From UBA1049 sp964525815 (lineage in GTDB: Bacteria > Bacillota > Clostridia > Oscillospirales > CAG-382), in assembly GCA_964525815.1 (NCBI GenBank), contig CAZGJQ010000023.1:1-24140 (forward strand): a stretch of DNA of 24,140 nt, read 5' to 3'. Shown one piece after another: positions 1 through 5,810 of this stretch (the stretch's first letter is position 1; each line of letters begins with the position of its first letter). Both the position numbers and the translations under genes were made by a program. The notes beneath the pieces were generated by a model. It was not told where the DNA came from and searched no databases. It worked only from the letters and a program-made list of their open reading frames with translations.

Positions 1-152
1 GCACCTTAAAACGTGTAGAGAAACACGCCAACGCCATAACGCTTGCTTCATTAAATCCGGACTACGAGCCGAGGATACTTTTCGGGGAGGAGCTTCAGGA
101 AGTCCACATACTTGGGGAAGTTATCGAAACAAAGCGTAAGTTTAAAGGGTAG
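1..152 (+). CDS. C-terminal end of S24/LexA-like phage-type repressor (partial)
   Basis: This is an open frame with its first full codon at base 3, running 49 codons to TAG at 150-152; the start lies outside the window. The residues fit the end of a LexA/CI-type S24 peptidase fold: a KRVEKH strand, then NAITLASLNPDYEP (the usual 'L.s.Np.y.P' segment), then EVHILGEVIETKR, which matches the final 'v.GkVv...R' strand. Such repressors keep integrative elements silent and cleave themselves during the SOS response. The position just upstream of an integrase fits that role. The catalytic Ser/Lys and the DNA-binding half are outside the window, so the assignment rests on the tail and the context. Confidence 0.6.
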   Translation, partial: TLKRVEKHANAITLASLNPDYEPRILFGEELQEVHILGEVIETKRKFKG

Positions 153-159
153 GGGCGGT

Positions 160-624
160 ATGGAAAGAAACATGGATATTTATAAGACGGAAAAGTATAA
201 GAAGTTGGGCGGGTTCTTACTGTTTTTTCGTATAAGATTTAGCCTTGGTGTAGTTTTTATTTTTATCGGGATAATTTCTCTCATGAACGTTAGTGTTAGT
301 TATATATCTGGATATTTTATTTACTTATGCATAAGTGATTTGTATTTAATGATATACTGTATTTTATCCTTTCGTTACATAGCTTCAGGGCGCAACGAAA
401 AGTCTCTGGATATACTATTAAATCTATCCTATATAACGTTATTTATAGTAGTTGCTACTTTCTTTATCACATTATTTATGGGGGAAGGATTTTATAGTAC
501 TGGTATAAGTATTTTAAATTTCATTTCGACAATTATATGGATAACCTACTTAACCAAAAGCAAAAGAGTGCGGGTGTTCTTTAACATACCCCCGGAGAAT
601 GAAGAAGAACAGGAGGAAATATAA
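160..624 (+). CDS. Small four-helix membrane protein, DUF2569-like
   Basis: 154 residues. The start is the ATG at 160, just after a GGGGCGG stretch; an in-frame ATG at 112 lies inside the repressor tail, and one at 172 is also possible. Four hydrophobic segments are visible at about residues 17-40, 45-68, 82-105 and 113-130. The protein opens with a 'LGGFLLFF.IR' stretch and closes with 'IIWITYLTKSKRVRVFF' and an acidic tail. That opening (GGWL-like) and the 'Y...SKRV..F' ending resemble DUF2569 membrane proteins, whose function is unknown. It sits between the repressor and the integrase and ends 3 bases before the integrase start, so it is probably cargo or an accessory gene of the element. 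The family call is from pattern memory. Confidence 0.7.
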   Translation: MERNMDIYKTEKYKKLGGFLLFFRIRFSLGVVFIFIGIISLMNVSVSYISGYFIYLCISDLYLMIYCILSFRYIASGRNEKSLDILLNLSYITLFIVVATFFITLFMGEGFYSTGISILNFISTIIWITYLTKSKRVRVFFNIPPENEEEQEEI

Positions 625-627
625 ACA

Positions 628-1731
628 ATGCCCCGACCACCGAAGCGACCACCGAACAGAGCTGATGGAAGATATGGAATACAACGTTCATTTAAAAAGC
701 TTACAGGCAGTAATAAGAGAAAATCCTTCTACAGTCGGATAAGCTTCGAGGATTGCGAACGGCAAGCAAAAGAATATGAAGCTAAGCTCATGGCGCACAG
801 GCTTGTAGGCGACACGCTGGTAAGCCGTGAAGCCACATTCAAAGAATGGGCAACCACATGGCTTGAAAATTACAAAGAGGGCAAGGTGAAAAACAACACC
901 TATACTCATACTTACGAAAACACGGTTAATAACCACCTTATCCCTTTTTTGGGAGAAATGCGAATAGACCTGATACAACCCCTTAATATACAGGAGTTTG
1001 TCTCGGCAAAAAGAACAGTCTGTTCAAAAAGCGCCATGGATAAAATGAGGGTGTGCTTGAACGGTATTTTTGAAACAGCTATAGACAACGAGCTTTGCCG
1101 TAGAAATCCCGTAAAAAGTATTTCATTTGTGAGTAAAGTCCCAGTAACAAAAAAACGCACCTACTTAAAGGCTCAGGTTACTAAAATATATGAGTTCTGC
1201 AAAATGCACCCTTTTGGATTGTACATACGGCTGTTATTGGAATTGGGATTGCGCACGTCCGAGCTGTGCGGGTTAAAGTGGGGAGATATAGACCTTAAAA
1301 AGCGTAGCGTTCATATACAGAGAGGATTTACGGACGATAACGACAACAAGGACGATAAAACAAAAAGTCAGTACAGTGATAGGATACTACCGTTGGGCGG
1401 TGAGCTCTTAAAAATGCTTAAAGAGAATTGCGGCAAGCCTACCGAATATGTTATGACATCGTTGAAAAACAAAGAGCTGCCGATAACGCCAAGTAATTTT
1501 CGGAAAAGGCGTTATGATGATTTCATGGAAGCGTTAGTTAAAGAGCACAAGAAAATACCGGTATTAAACCCTCATGAGCTCCGGCATACCTGCGGAACGC
1601 TTCTGTATGAAAAGACTAAAGATATATACGCCGTGTCTAAATACCTCGGTCACGCAAGTGTAGATATTACTATAAAACTGTACGTCCACGAATCCCCCGA
1701 ATTGCTCCGAAAAGCGTTGAAAATAAAATAA
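628..1731 (+). CDS. Tyrosine recombinase (integrase) of the element
   Basis: This 367-residue site-specific recombinase would integrate and excise the element at the adjacent tRNA-Thr site. The N-terminus (about 1-60, GRYGIQ...RKSFY) resembles the AP2-like arm-binding domain of clostridial integrases. A SAM-like core-binding domain follows at about 70-165, then the catalytic domain. The full catalytic set is visible: R209 in LGLRTSELCGL, a lysine at about 244-246, H316 and R319 in HELRH, H342 in LGHASVDIT, and the nucleophile Y352 in KLYVH. The gene is therefore likely active. An AGGAGG ribosome binding site lies at 611-616, 11 bases before the ATG. The gene ends about 60 bases before the attachment site, as usual for such elements. 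Confidence 0.96.
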   Translation: MPRPPKRPPNRADGRYGIQRSFKKLTGSNKRKSFYSRISFEDCERQAKEYEAKLMAHRLVGDTLVSREATFKEWATTWLENYKEGKVKNNTYTHTYENTVNNHLIPFLGEMRIDLIQPLNIQEFVSAKRTVCSKSAMDKMRVCLNGIFETAIDNELCRRNPVKSISFVSKVPVTKKRTYLKAQVTKIYEFCKMHPFGLYIRLLLELGLRTSELCGLKWGDIDLKKRSVHIQRGFTDDNDNKDDKTKSQYSDRILPLGGELLKMLKENCGKPTEYVMTSLKNKELPITPSNFRKRRYDDFMEALVKEHKKIPVLNPHELRHTCGTLLYEKTKDIYAVSKYLGHASVDITIKLYVHESPELLRKALKIK

Positions 1732-1790
1732 AATTAAGGTATAAAATACGTCAGACGAGCCCAAAGTCATTGATTATAGGCATTTTCGGT

Positions 1791-1839
1791 TTGATTCGTA
1801 ATCAACAGGTCGAGGGTTCAAGTCCCTCCACCAGCTCCA
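1791..1839 (+). other. Attachment site: displaced 3' half of tRNA-Thr(CGU)
   Basis: Starting at TTGA (1791) the sequence gives the 5' side of an anticodon stem, the loop TTCGTAA with anticodon CGT (1797-1799), the 3' stem TCAAC, a T-arm GAGGG-TTCAAGT-CCCTC, the acceptor strand CACCAGC, discriminator T and CCA. Nothing upstream can form the acceptor 5' strand (expected GCTGGTG) or the D-arm. This is therefore not a functional tRNA but the part left behind by integration. Integrase next door supports the reading. The core identity is probably the anticodon-loop-to-3'-end segment shared with the element. Confidence 0.85.
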
Positions 1840-1844
1840 TTGCG

Positions 1845-1881
1845 AACTCCTTGATGATTTATGTTTCATGGAGTTTTTTTT
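1845..1881 (+). terminator. Rho-independent terminator behind the tRNA-Thr fragment
   Basis: AACTCC (1845-1850) pairs with GGAGTT (1870-1875), and an inner ATGA/TCAT stem extends the pairing across a 3-base bulge; a run of T follows to 1881. It was presumably the terminator of the original tRNA-Thr gene and is now separated from its promoter. Confidence 0.75.
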
Positions 1882-1883
1882 AT

Positions 1884-1912
1884 TTGACATTTTATAAGAC
1901 ATATGTTAATTT
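1884..1912 (+). promoter_or_regulatory. Putative sigma-A promoter for the lipoprotein at 1996
   Basis: TTGACA (1884-1889), a 17-base spacer, then TAATTT (1907-1912). The -35 box is consensus and the -10 is weak. It lies just after the terminator and about 84 bases before the start codon. Confidence 0.5.
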
Positions 1913-1995
1913 ATTAAAAAGAGATTAAGAAACACGCTAAAGTAAAACAAATAGAAATTGTTAGGTTCATAACATAAGATAGGATAGTAGATAAT

Positions 1996-2571
1996 ATGAA
2001 AAACATAGTTTTGCTGTTTCTAGCACTGTTGATTCTGATTTCGCTGTCGGCATGTGATAAAAATCCACCGGATGAGAGCCAAAGTGCGAGTACCTCTTTG
2101 TTGGAAGCATCTAGTCAAGAAACAACCAGCGAAGAAGCATCCAGCGGTGAATCTTCCGAGGTTACGCAGTCAGACACTTCAATCCCCACAGACCCGGACA
2201 CCGGATTGCCGATTTATGTTCCCGGTTCTATTAAGCTGTACGAATATGATAAGGAAATATGGCCAAACGGGAAGCCATACCGCGATTGTTGGTATATGGA
2301 CCCTGCCAACTTCAGATTAGGGCAGACTAAGGAAGAAAGACAATACTTTATAAATCATGCGGAACGAGATCCTGAAAGGATGTTATGCGTGCAATATATA
2401 GAGTACTTTAATGTACCAAAGGAAGTATTTGTCGCTGGAGTGGAAAGGTTGAGGGAATACTATATAGATCTTGGCGCAGATATGAGCTTTGAAGAAGCAG
2501 AACTGCCAAATGCGGATATCCTGTATACCTTTGACGATGAGATTATCAACCATTATTACCGTTATGAATAA
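1996..2571 (+). CDS. Lipoprotein of unknown function
   Basis: 191 residues. A hydrophobic signal sequence (about 3-17) ends in the lipobox LSAC with the lipidated cysteine at 20, so it should be anchored on the outer face of the membrane. Residues about 24-70 are a Ser/Thr/Glu-rich linker. The remaining ~120 residues form a compact, aromatic and acidic domain (W, Y, D/E-rich, with EERQYF and a tail ending in HYYRY) that I do not recognise. The start at 1996 is set by the signal peptide and an AGGAT ribosome binding site about 12 bases upstream. It is the first chromosomal gene after the integration junction and is followed by a second, unrelated lipoprotein of similar layout. Confidence 0.85.
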   Translation: MKNIVLLFLALLILISLSACDKNPPDESQSASTSLLEASSQETTSEEASSGESSEVTQSDTSIPTDPDTGLPIYVPGSIKLYEYDKEIWPNGKPYRDCWYMDPANFRLGQTKEERQYFINHAERDPERMLCVQYIEYFNVPKEVFVAGVERLREYYIDLGADMSFEEAELPNADILYTFDDEIINHYYRYE

Positions 2572-2606
2572 TAAAAACTCTATAATCCCGTAAGTGAAAA
2601 AGTGCC

Positions 2607-2632
2607 AGGTGCAGTTACACTCGACTGCACCT
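2607..2632. repeat. Perfect 9-bp inverted repeat
   Basis: AGGTGCAGT (2607-2615) and ACTGCACCT (2624-2632) flank an 8-base loop. No T-run follows on either strand, so it is not a classic terminator. It lies 36 bases after the first lipoprotein stop and could act as a transcript-stabilising hairpin, a weak terminator or a protein-binding site. Confidence 0.6.
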
Positions 2633-2659
2633 AGCGAATCATGTAATAAATACAGAAAG

Positions 2660-2699
2660 TGAATATATTATGATGCTAAAAAAATGCAGTATATATTCA
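2660..2699. repeat. AT-rich inverted repeat upstream of the second lipoprotein
   Basis: TGAATATAT (2660-2668) and ATATATTCA (2691-2699) are perfect 9-base arms 22 bases apart, ending 42 bases before the TTG start at 2742. This could be an operator, but AT-rich arms of this size can arise by chance. Confidence 0.35.
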
Positions 2700-2741
2700 A
2701 TTCTTCAATGCAAAATAGTATACTTATAAAGGAGAACAATT

Positions 2742-3440
2742 TTGAAAAAAATTATATGCTTATCTTTGTTAACAATATTAGCATTAATTACGTTGTTAAC
2801 ATCATGCGAAAGTAAAGAAGGTGAATCAATGGATTCTAATAATAGTACATTTTCCTCAAATGAATCCAAAATCGATGATGCTTCATTGGATGATGTATCC
2901 TTAGATTTATCTACACTCAGTCAAGAAGCTTCATCAGACGTAATTGATGTTGAAGCAATTGTATCGGATGTTTATGAGAAAATATTAACACACAAGGATA
3001 TATTTGAAGATAGATTAAAGTATATCGAAGCACCTGAACCTATTGACGACCAATATGAGTATGTTATAGTTGACGATGATAGATTTAAGTCTTTTCAAGA
3101 TATTCTTGATTTCTTTAAAACGTTTTTACCTGCTGATGAAGCAGAGAATAATATTAGAATGCTTACCATTCCTTTTGATGAAGTAAATCCTGCTTTTTAC
3201 GTAGAGAAAGACGGCGTTCTCTATAAGTTAGGAGATCCGGGGCTGATTGATATTATCTTTTTATATTGGGTATATGAGGAAGCAAAAATGGAAATGAAAG
3301 ATGATGGCTCAATCTTTGTAACAGTACCAACGAAGTCAAAACCTGACACCACTTATACCCTCGATTATTATTTTATAATAATAAATAATGGTGAAAATTG
3401 GGTAATAAAAGAATTTAATGTATATGTTGATTATACTTAA
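2742..3440 (+). CDS. Lipoprotein, possibly IseA-like
   Basis: 232 residues starting with TTG at 2742; a GGAG ribosome binding site at 2731-2734 and the signal peptide right after the start support this. The signal sequence ends in the lipobox LTSC with the lipidated cysteine at 22. A Ser/Asp-rich linker runs to about 65, followed by an acidic alpha/beta domain of ~160 residues (helical start VSDVYEKIL, then SFQDILDFFKTFL, then FYVEKDGVLYKLGDPG, ending in beta strands with NGENWVIKEF). The order of helices, the 'dG.ly' turn and the final strands recall IseA/YoeB-type inhibitors of cell-wall DL-endopeptidases. That likeness is loose and should be treated as a lead only. Base composition is clearly AT-richer than the housekeeping genes downstream. 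Confidence 0.85.
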   Translation: MKKIICLSLLTILALITLLTSCESKEGESMDSNNSTFSSNESKIDDASLDDVSLDLSTLSQEASSDVIDVEAIVSDVYEKILTHKDIFEDRLKYIEAPEPIDDQYEYVIVDDDRFKSFQDILDFFKTFLPADEAENNIRMLTIPFDEVNPAFYVEKDGVLYKLGDPGLIDIIFLYWVYEEAKMEMKDDGSIFVTVPTKSKPDTTYTLDYYFIIINNGENWVIKEFNVYVDYT

Positions 3441-3656
3441 TAAATCAATTTCAGACCACATATTAAGAGTACTTATATAAATATTTTTGAGTGTATAGCT
3501 ATTTGAATAATGAAAAAATCAGTCCAATATACCGGGACATGACAATCCCGAACAAGTGATAAAAATGCCATATGCAATCAGCGATAGAAGCAGATTAATA
3601 AATTAAACTGATTTGTAAATATCTTAGGAAAATAAACACAAAAATGAGGAATTACT

Positions 3657-4175
3657 ATGATACTTTCCGGTAAAGAAATATTAAAGCATATTGGTAAGGA
3701 CATTATTATCGAACCTTTTGATAAAAAGAAGATAAACCCTAACAGTTATAACCTATCATTGTGTAATGAGCTATTGGTGTATGAAAACAACATATTAGAT
3801 ATGAAAAAGCAAAACAAAACGAAGAAAATCATTATCCCGGAAGACGGTTTGACATTACAACCAAATAAGCTTTATTTAGGAAGAACAAACGAATTTACAA
3901 AAACACATGAATATGTTCCTATGCTGGAAGGTCGGTCATCAATTGGGCGTTTAGGCTTGTTTATTCATGTAACAGCCGGCTTTGGTGATATAGGCTTTTC
4001 GGGTTATTGGACTCTCGAAATATTTTGTGTTCAGCCTGTTATTATCTATCCCAATGTAGAAATATGCCAAATCTATTACCACACCATAAAGGGTGAGTAT
4101 GATTCATATATTAACGGTAAATACCAGAACAATACCGGAATCCAACCCAGTTTTCTTTATAAAGACTTTGAATAA
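3657..4175 (+). CDS. dcd: dCTP deaminase-like protein
   Basis: 172 residues. dCTP deaminase converts dCTP to dUTP (some homologues go on to dUMP) and so feeds dTMP synthesis; the trimer acts in the cytosol. The family core is clear: a start of the type MILSGKEI, PNSYNLSL at about 28-35, EGRSSIGRLGL at 91-101 (Ser and Arg of the nucleotide site), HVTAGFGDIGFSG, and WTLEI, where E121 corresponds to the catalytic glutamate. NVEICQIYY matches the family's C-terminal strand. Start: ATG with GAGGA 6 bases upstream. It is slightly shorter than typical (~175-195) and AT-rich. It stands alone, without other nucleotide genes until cmk. Mono- versus bifunctional activity cannot be told here. Confidence 0.88.
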   Translation: MILSGKEILKHIGKDIIIEPFDKKKINPNSYNLSLCNELLVYENNILDMKKQNKTKKIIIPEDGLTLQPNKLYLGRTNEFTKTHEYVPMLEGRSSIGRLGLFIHVTAGFGDIGFSGYWTLEIFCVQPVIIYPNVEICQIYYHTIKGEYDSYINGKYQNNTGIQPSFLYKDFE

Positions 4176-4199
4176 TATACTTTAGGAGGCTCTCATTTT

Positions 4200-4379
4200 A
4201 TGGAAAACAAAACAACTAATTATAACGTACAAATCGGCAAGGCGGCAAAGACCGGAATAGGCTTCGGCAGCTGCTTGGCAATGGTTGTGTCCTTCGTCAC
4301 CTGGCAATCCATTCCGTGGGCAATTCTGCACGGTATTTTCGGCTGGTTCTATATTATCTATTACTTAATAAAGTACTGA
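4200..4379 (+). CDS. Small membrane protein, 59 residues
   Basis: The ATG at 4200 is preceded by a perfect AGGAGG (4184-4189) and the frame closes with TGA at 4377-4379. The sequence has a polar N-terminus (about 1-18), a Gly-rich hydrophobic segment (GIGFGSCLAMVVSFV, about 19-33), a short WQSIPW turn, and a second hydrophobic segment with HGIFGWFYIIYY (about 44-57). This two-helix hairpin with an 'ILW/IPWAI.HG...WFY..YY' ending is a recurring small protein type in Firmicutes and their mobile elements, with no known function as far as I know. It lies 24 bases after dcd and right before a terminator, so it may share a transcript with dcd. Confidence 0.8.
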   Translation: MENKTTNYNVQIGKAAKTGIGFGSCLAMVVSFVTWQSIPWAILHGIFGWFYIIYYLIKY

Positions 4380-4403
4380 TTTAACAATGCTCCTGCTCTC
4401 CAT

Positions 4404-4435
4404 AAAAACCATTCGCTGCTGCGTGTGGTTTTTTT
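4404..4435 (+). terminator. Rho-independent terminator
   Basis: AAAAACCA (4404-4411) pairs with TGGTTTTT (4426-4433), with the T-run continuing to 4435. It closes the dcd/small membrane protein transcript and separates it from the cmk promoter. Confidence 0.75.
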
Positions 4436-4458
4436 ATCCGCTTTATTAACTAAACCTA

Positions 4459-4487
4459 TTGCATAATATTATAAAATGCTATATAAT
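4459..4487 (+). promoter_or_regulatory. Sigma-A type promoter of the cmk operon
   Basis: TTGCAT (4459-4464), a 17-base spacer, then a perfect TATAAT (4482-4487), 37 bases before the cmk ATG. It sits directly after a terminator. Confidence 0.7.
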
Positions 4488-4523
4488 ATAATTTGTGTAA
4501 AATTACTCATAGGTGGGCTGAAA

Positions 4524-5201
4524 ATGACAAATAAAACTATAAAAATAGCACTTGACGGACCTTCGGGCTCGGGCAAGAGCACCATGGCTAAGCTGCTCGC
4601 AAAGGATATGGGCTATGTATATATCGATACGGGAGCCCTGTACCGCACAATAGGTCTTTATGTTTGGCGAAAAGGTCTTGCATCGCACGACAAGGAGGGT
4701 ATCGTAGCCCTGCTTCCGGAAATAAGCATCACCATGCGGCTTGTAGACGGGGGCGGAGTGGTTTTCCTTAACGGCGAGCAAATCGGGGACGAGATACGCA
4801 CTCCCGAGATTTCCAAGTATGCCTCGGATGTATCCAAAATACCGGAGGTGCGCGACTTTTTGCTGGAATTACAACGCAATATTGCCGGCACCAACAATGT
4901 TATTATGGACGGCAGGGATATAGGCACGGTTGTGCTTCCCGACGCACAGGTAAAAATATTTATGGTTGCCAACGACGAGACCAGAGCACGCCGCCGTTAT
5001 AAAGAGCTGTTAGAAAAGGGTCAGGATGTAAAATACGAGGATGTGCTCGCTGATATAAGGTGGCGGGACAAGAATGATCGTGAAAGGGAGGTCGCACCCG
5101 CAGTACCCGCCGAGGACGCTATTATACACGACAATTCCGGCACCTCAATACAGGAGAATCTTGAGGAGCTAAAAAAAATAATCATAGGAAATCTAAGCTG
5201 A
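4524..5201 (+). CDS. cmk: Cytidylate kinase
   Basis: 225 residues, the usual length. It phosphorylates CMP and dCMP with ATP in the cytosol. The P-loop GPSGSGKST spans 12-20, followed by YIDTGALYR, the conserved (d)CMP-site segment. MDGRDIGTVV and the RARRRYKEL arginine-rich LID segment, then WRDKNDRERE and a final IIHDNSG, complete the family pattern. The start is the ATG at 4524 with AGGTGGG 6 bases upstream; an in-frame ATG at 4476 lies inside the promoter and is rejected. Its stop codon abuts the next start, so translation is probably coupled to the acyltransferase. Confidence 0.96.
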   Translation: MTNKTIKIALDGPSGSGKSTMAKLLAKDMGYVYIDTGALYRTIGLYVWRKGLASHDKEGIVALLPEISITMRLVDGGGVVFLNGEQIGDEIRTPEISKYASDVSKIPEVRDFLLELQRNIAGTNNVIMDGRDIGTVVLPDAQVKIFMVANDETRARRRYKELLEKGQDVKYEDVLADIRWRDKNDREREVAPAVPAEDAIIHDNSGTSIQENLEELKKIIIGNLS

Positions 5202-5810
5202 ATGTTTTATAGGTTTATAAGGGCAATTCTGATACCCTTCGTCAAGGTTCTTTTTCTGGTAAGGATTGTGGGACGGGAGAATGAGCCGGACTCGCCATAT
5301 ATAGTCTGCGCCAACCATTCCTCCTTTTCTGATCCGGTTTTTATCGCATTGCCTCTTAAGAGAACGCAGCGTTTTGTTGCCCGCTCCACCCTGATTAGGT
5401 TCAGGTTTTTTAACTGGCTCTTTAAAAAAGTAAGGGTTATAACCATAAAACGAGGCAAGAGCGATGTTCATGCGGTGCGCTCCATAATATCGGTAATCAA
5501 GCAGGGGGACTGTGTGGCGATTTTTCCGCAAGGCACAAGGAAGAAGGGCATTTTGCCCGAACCTGAGCAAGCGGAGGCCGGTCTCGGGCTTATCGCTTCC
5601 ATGACTAAGGTGCCCGTGCTTCCGGTTTCTATTATAACCAAAAGACTTCGTCCGGGACTCTTCCGCAGAACAAAGATTATAATAGGAAAGCCCATTATGC
5701 CGCAGGAATATCTGAGCTGCTGCGAGGAGCCCCGCAAGAAGGATATTGCCGAATATTGCTTCTCCTTTGTTTGCAACCAATTCAATGAGCAAGGCTGGTA
5801 TGAAAAATGA
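5202..5810 (+). CDS. plsC: 1-acyl-sn-glycerol-3-phosphate acyltransferase
   Basis: 202 residues. It makes phosphatidic acid from lysophosphatidic acid at the inner membrane face. Catalytic motif I NHSSFSD is at 38-44 (H39, D44), and motif III FPQGTR at 108-113 has Gln in place of the more common Glu, a variant seen in clostridial homologues. Motif IV is LPVSII. The N-terminal ~20 residues are hydrophobic and likely membrane-associated. The ATG follows the cmk stop with no gap, and the stop overlaps the next start (ATGA). The cmk-plsC-ispH/S1 order is a recurring clostridial arrangement. Confidence 0.93.
   Translation: MFYRFIRAILIPFVKVLFLVRIVGRENEPDSPYIVCANHSSFSDPVFIALPLKRTQRFVARSTLIRFRFFNWLFKKVRVITIKRGKSDVHAVRSIISVIKQGDCVAIFPQGTRKKGILPEPEQAEAGLGLIASMTKVPVLPVSIITKRLRPGLFRRTKIIIGKPIMPQEYLSCCEEPRKKDIAEYCFSFVCNQFNEQGWYEK

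Larger units (their letters stand above)
1..1839. mobile_element. Right end of an integrative element inserted in a tRNA-Thr gene
   Basis: Seen: a phage-type repressor tail, a small membrane protein and a tyrosine integrase all run toward a 49-base stretch that is the 3' half of a tRNA gene, with no 5' half beside it. Known: prophages, ICEs and genomic islands commonly integrate at tRNA 3' ends, rebuild an intact tRNA on one side and displace the original 3' end to the other. Inferred: the element extends left out of the window, where the intact tRNA-Thr(CGU) should lie, and ordinary chromosome begins after 1839. Whether it is a prophage, an ICE or a decayed island cannot be told from this end. 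Confidence 0.75.

Noticed and set aside
1740..1839. A complete tRNA gene
   Set aside because: No acceptor 5' strand or D-arm can be formed upstream; only the 3' half is present.
3533..3550. CGGGA/TCCCG hairpin upstream of dcd
   Set aside because: Five base pairs without a T-run; too small to assign a role.
5193..5792. 199-codon minus-strand frame opposite plsC
   Set aside because: It lies fully opposite a clear acyltransferase gene, has no recognisable motif, and the coding strand here has good operon spacing.
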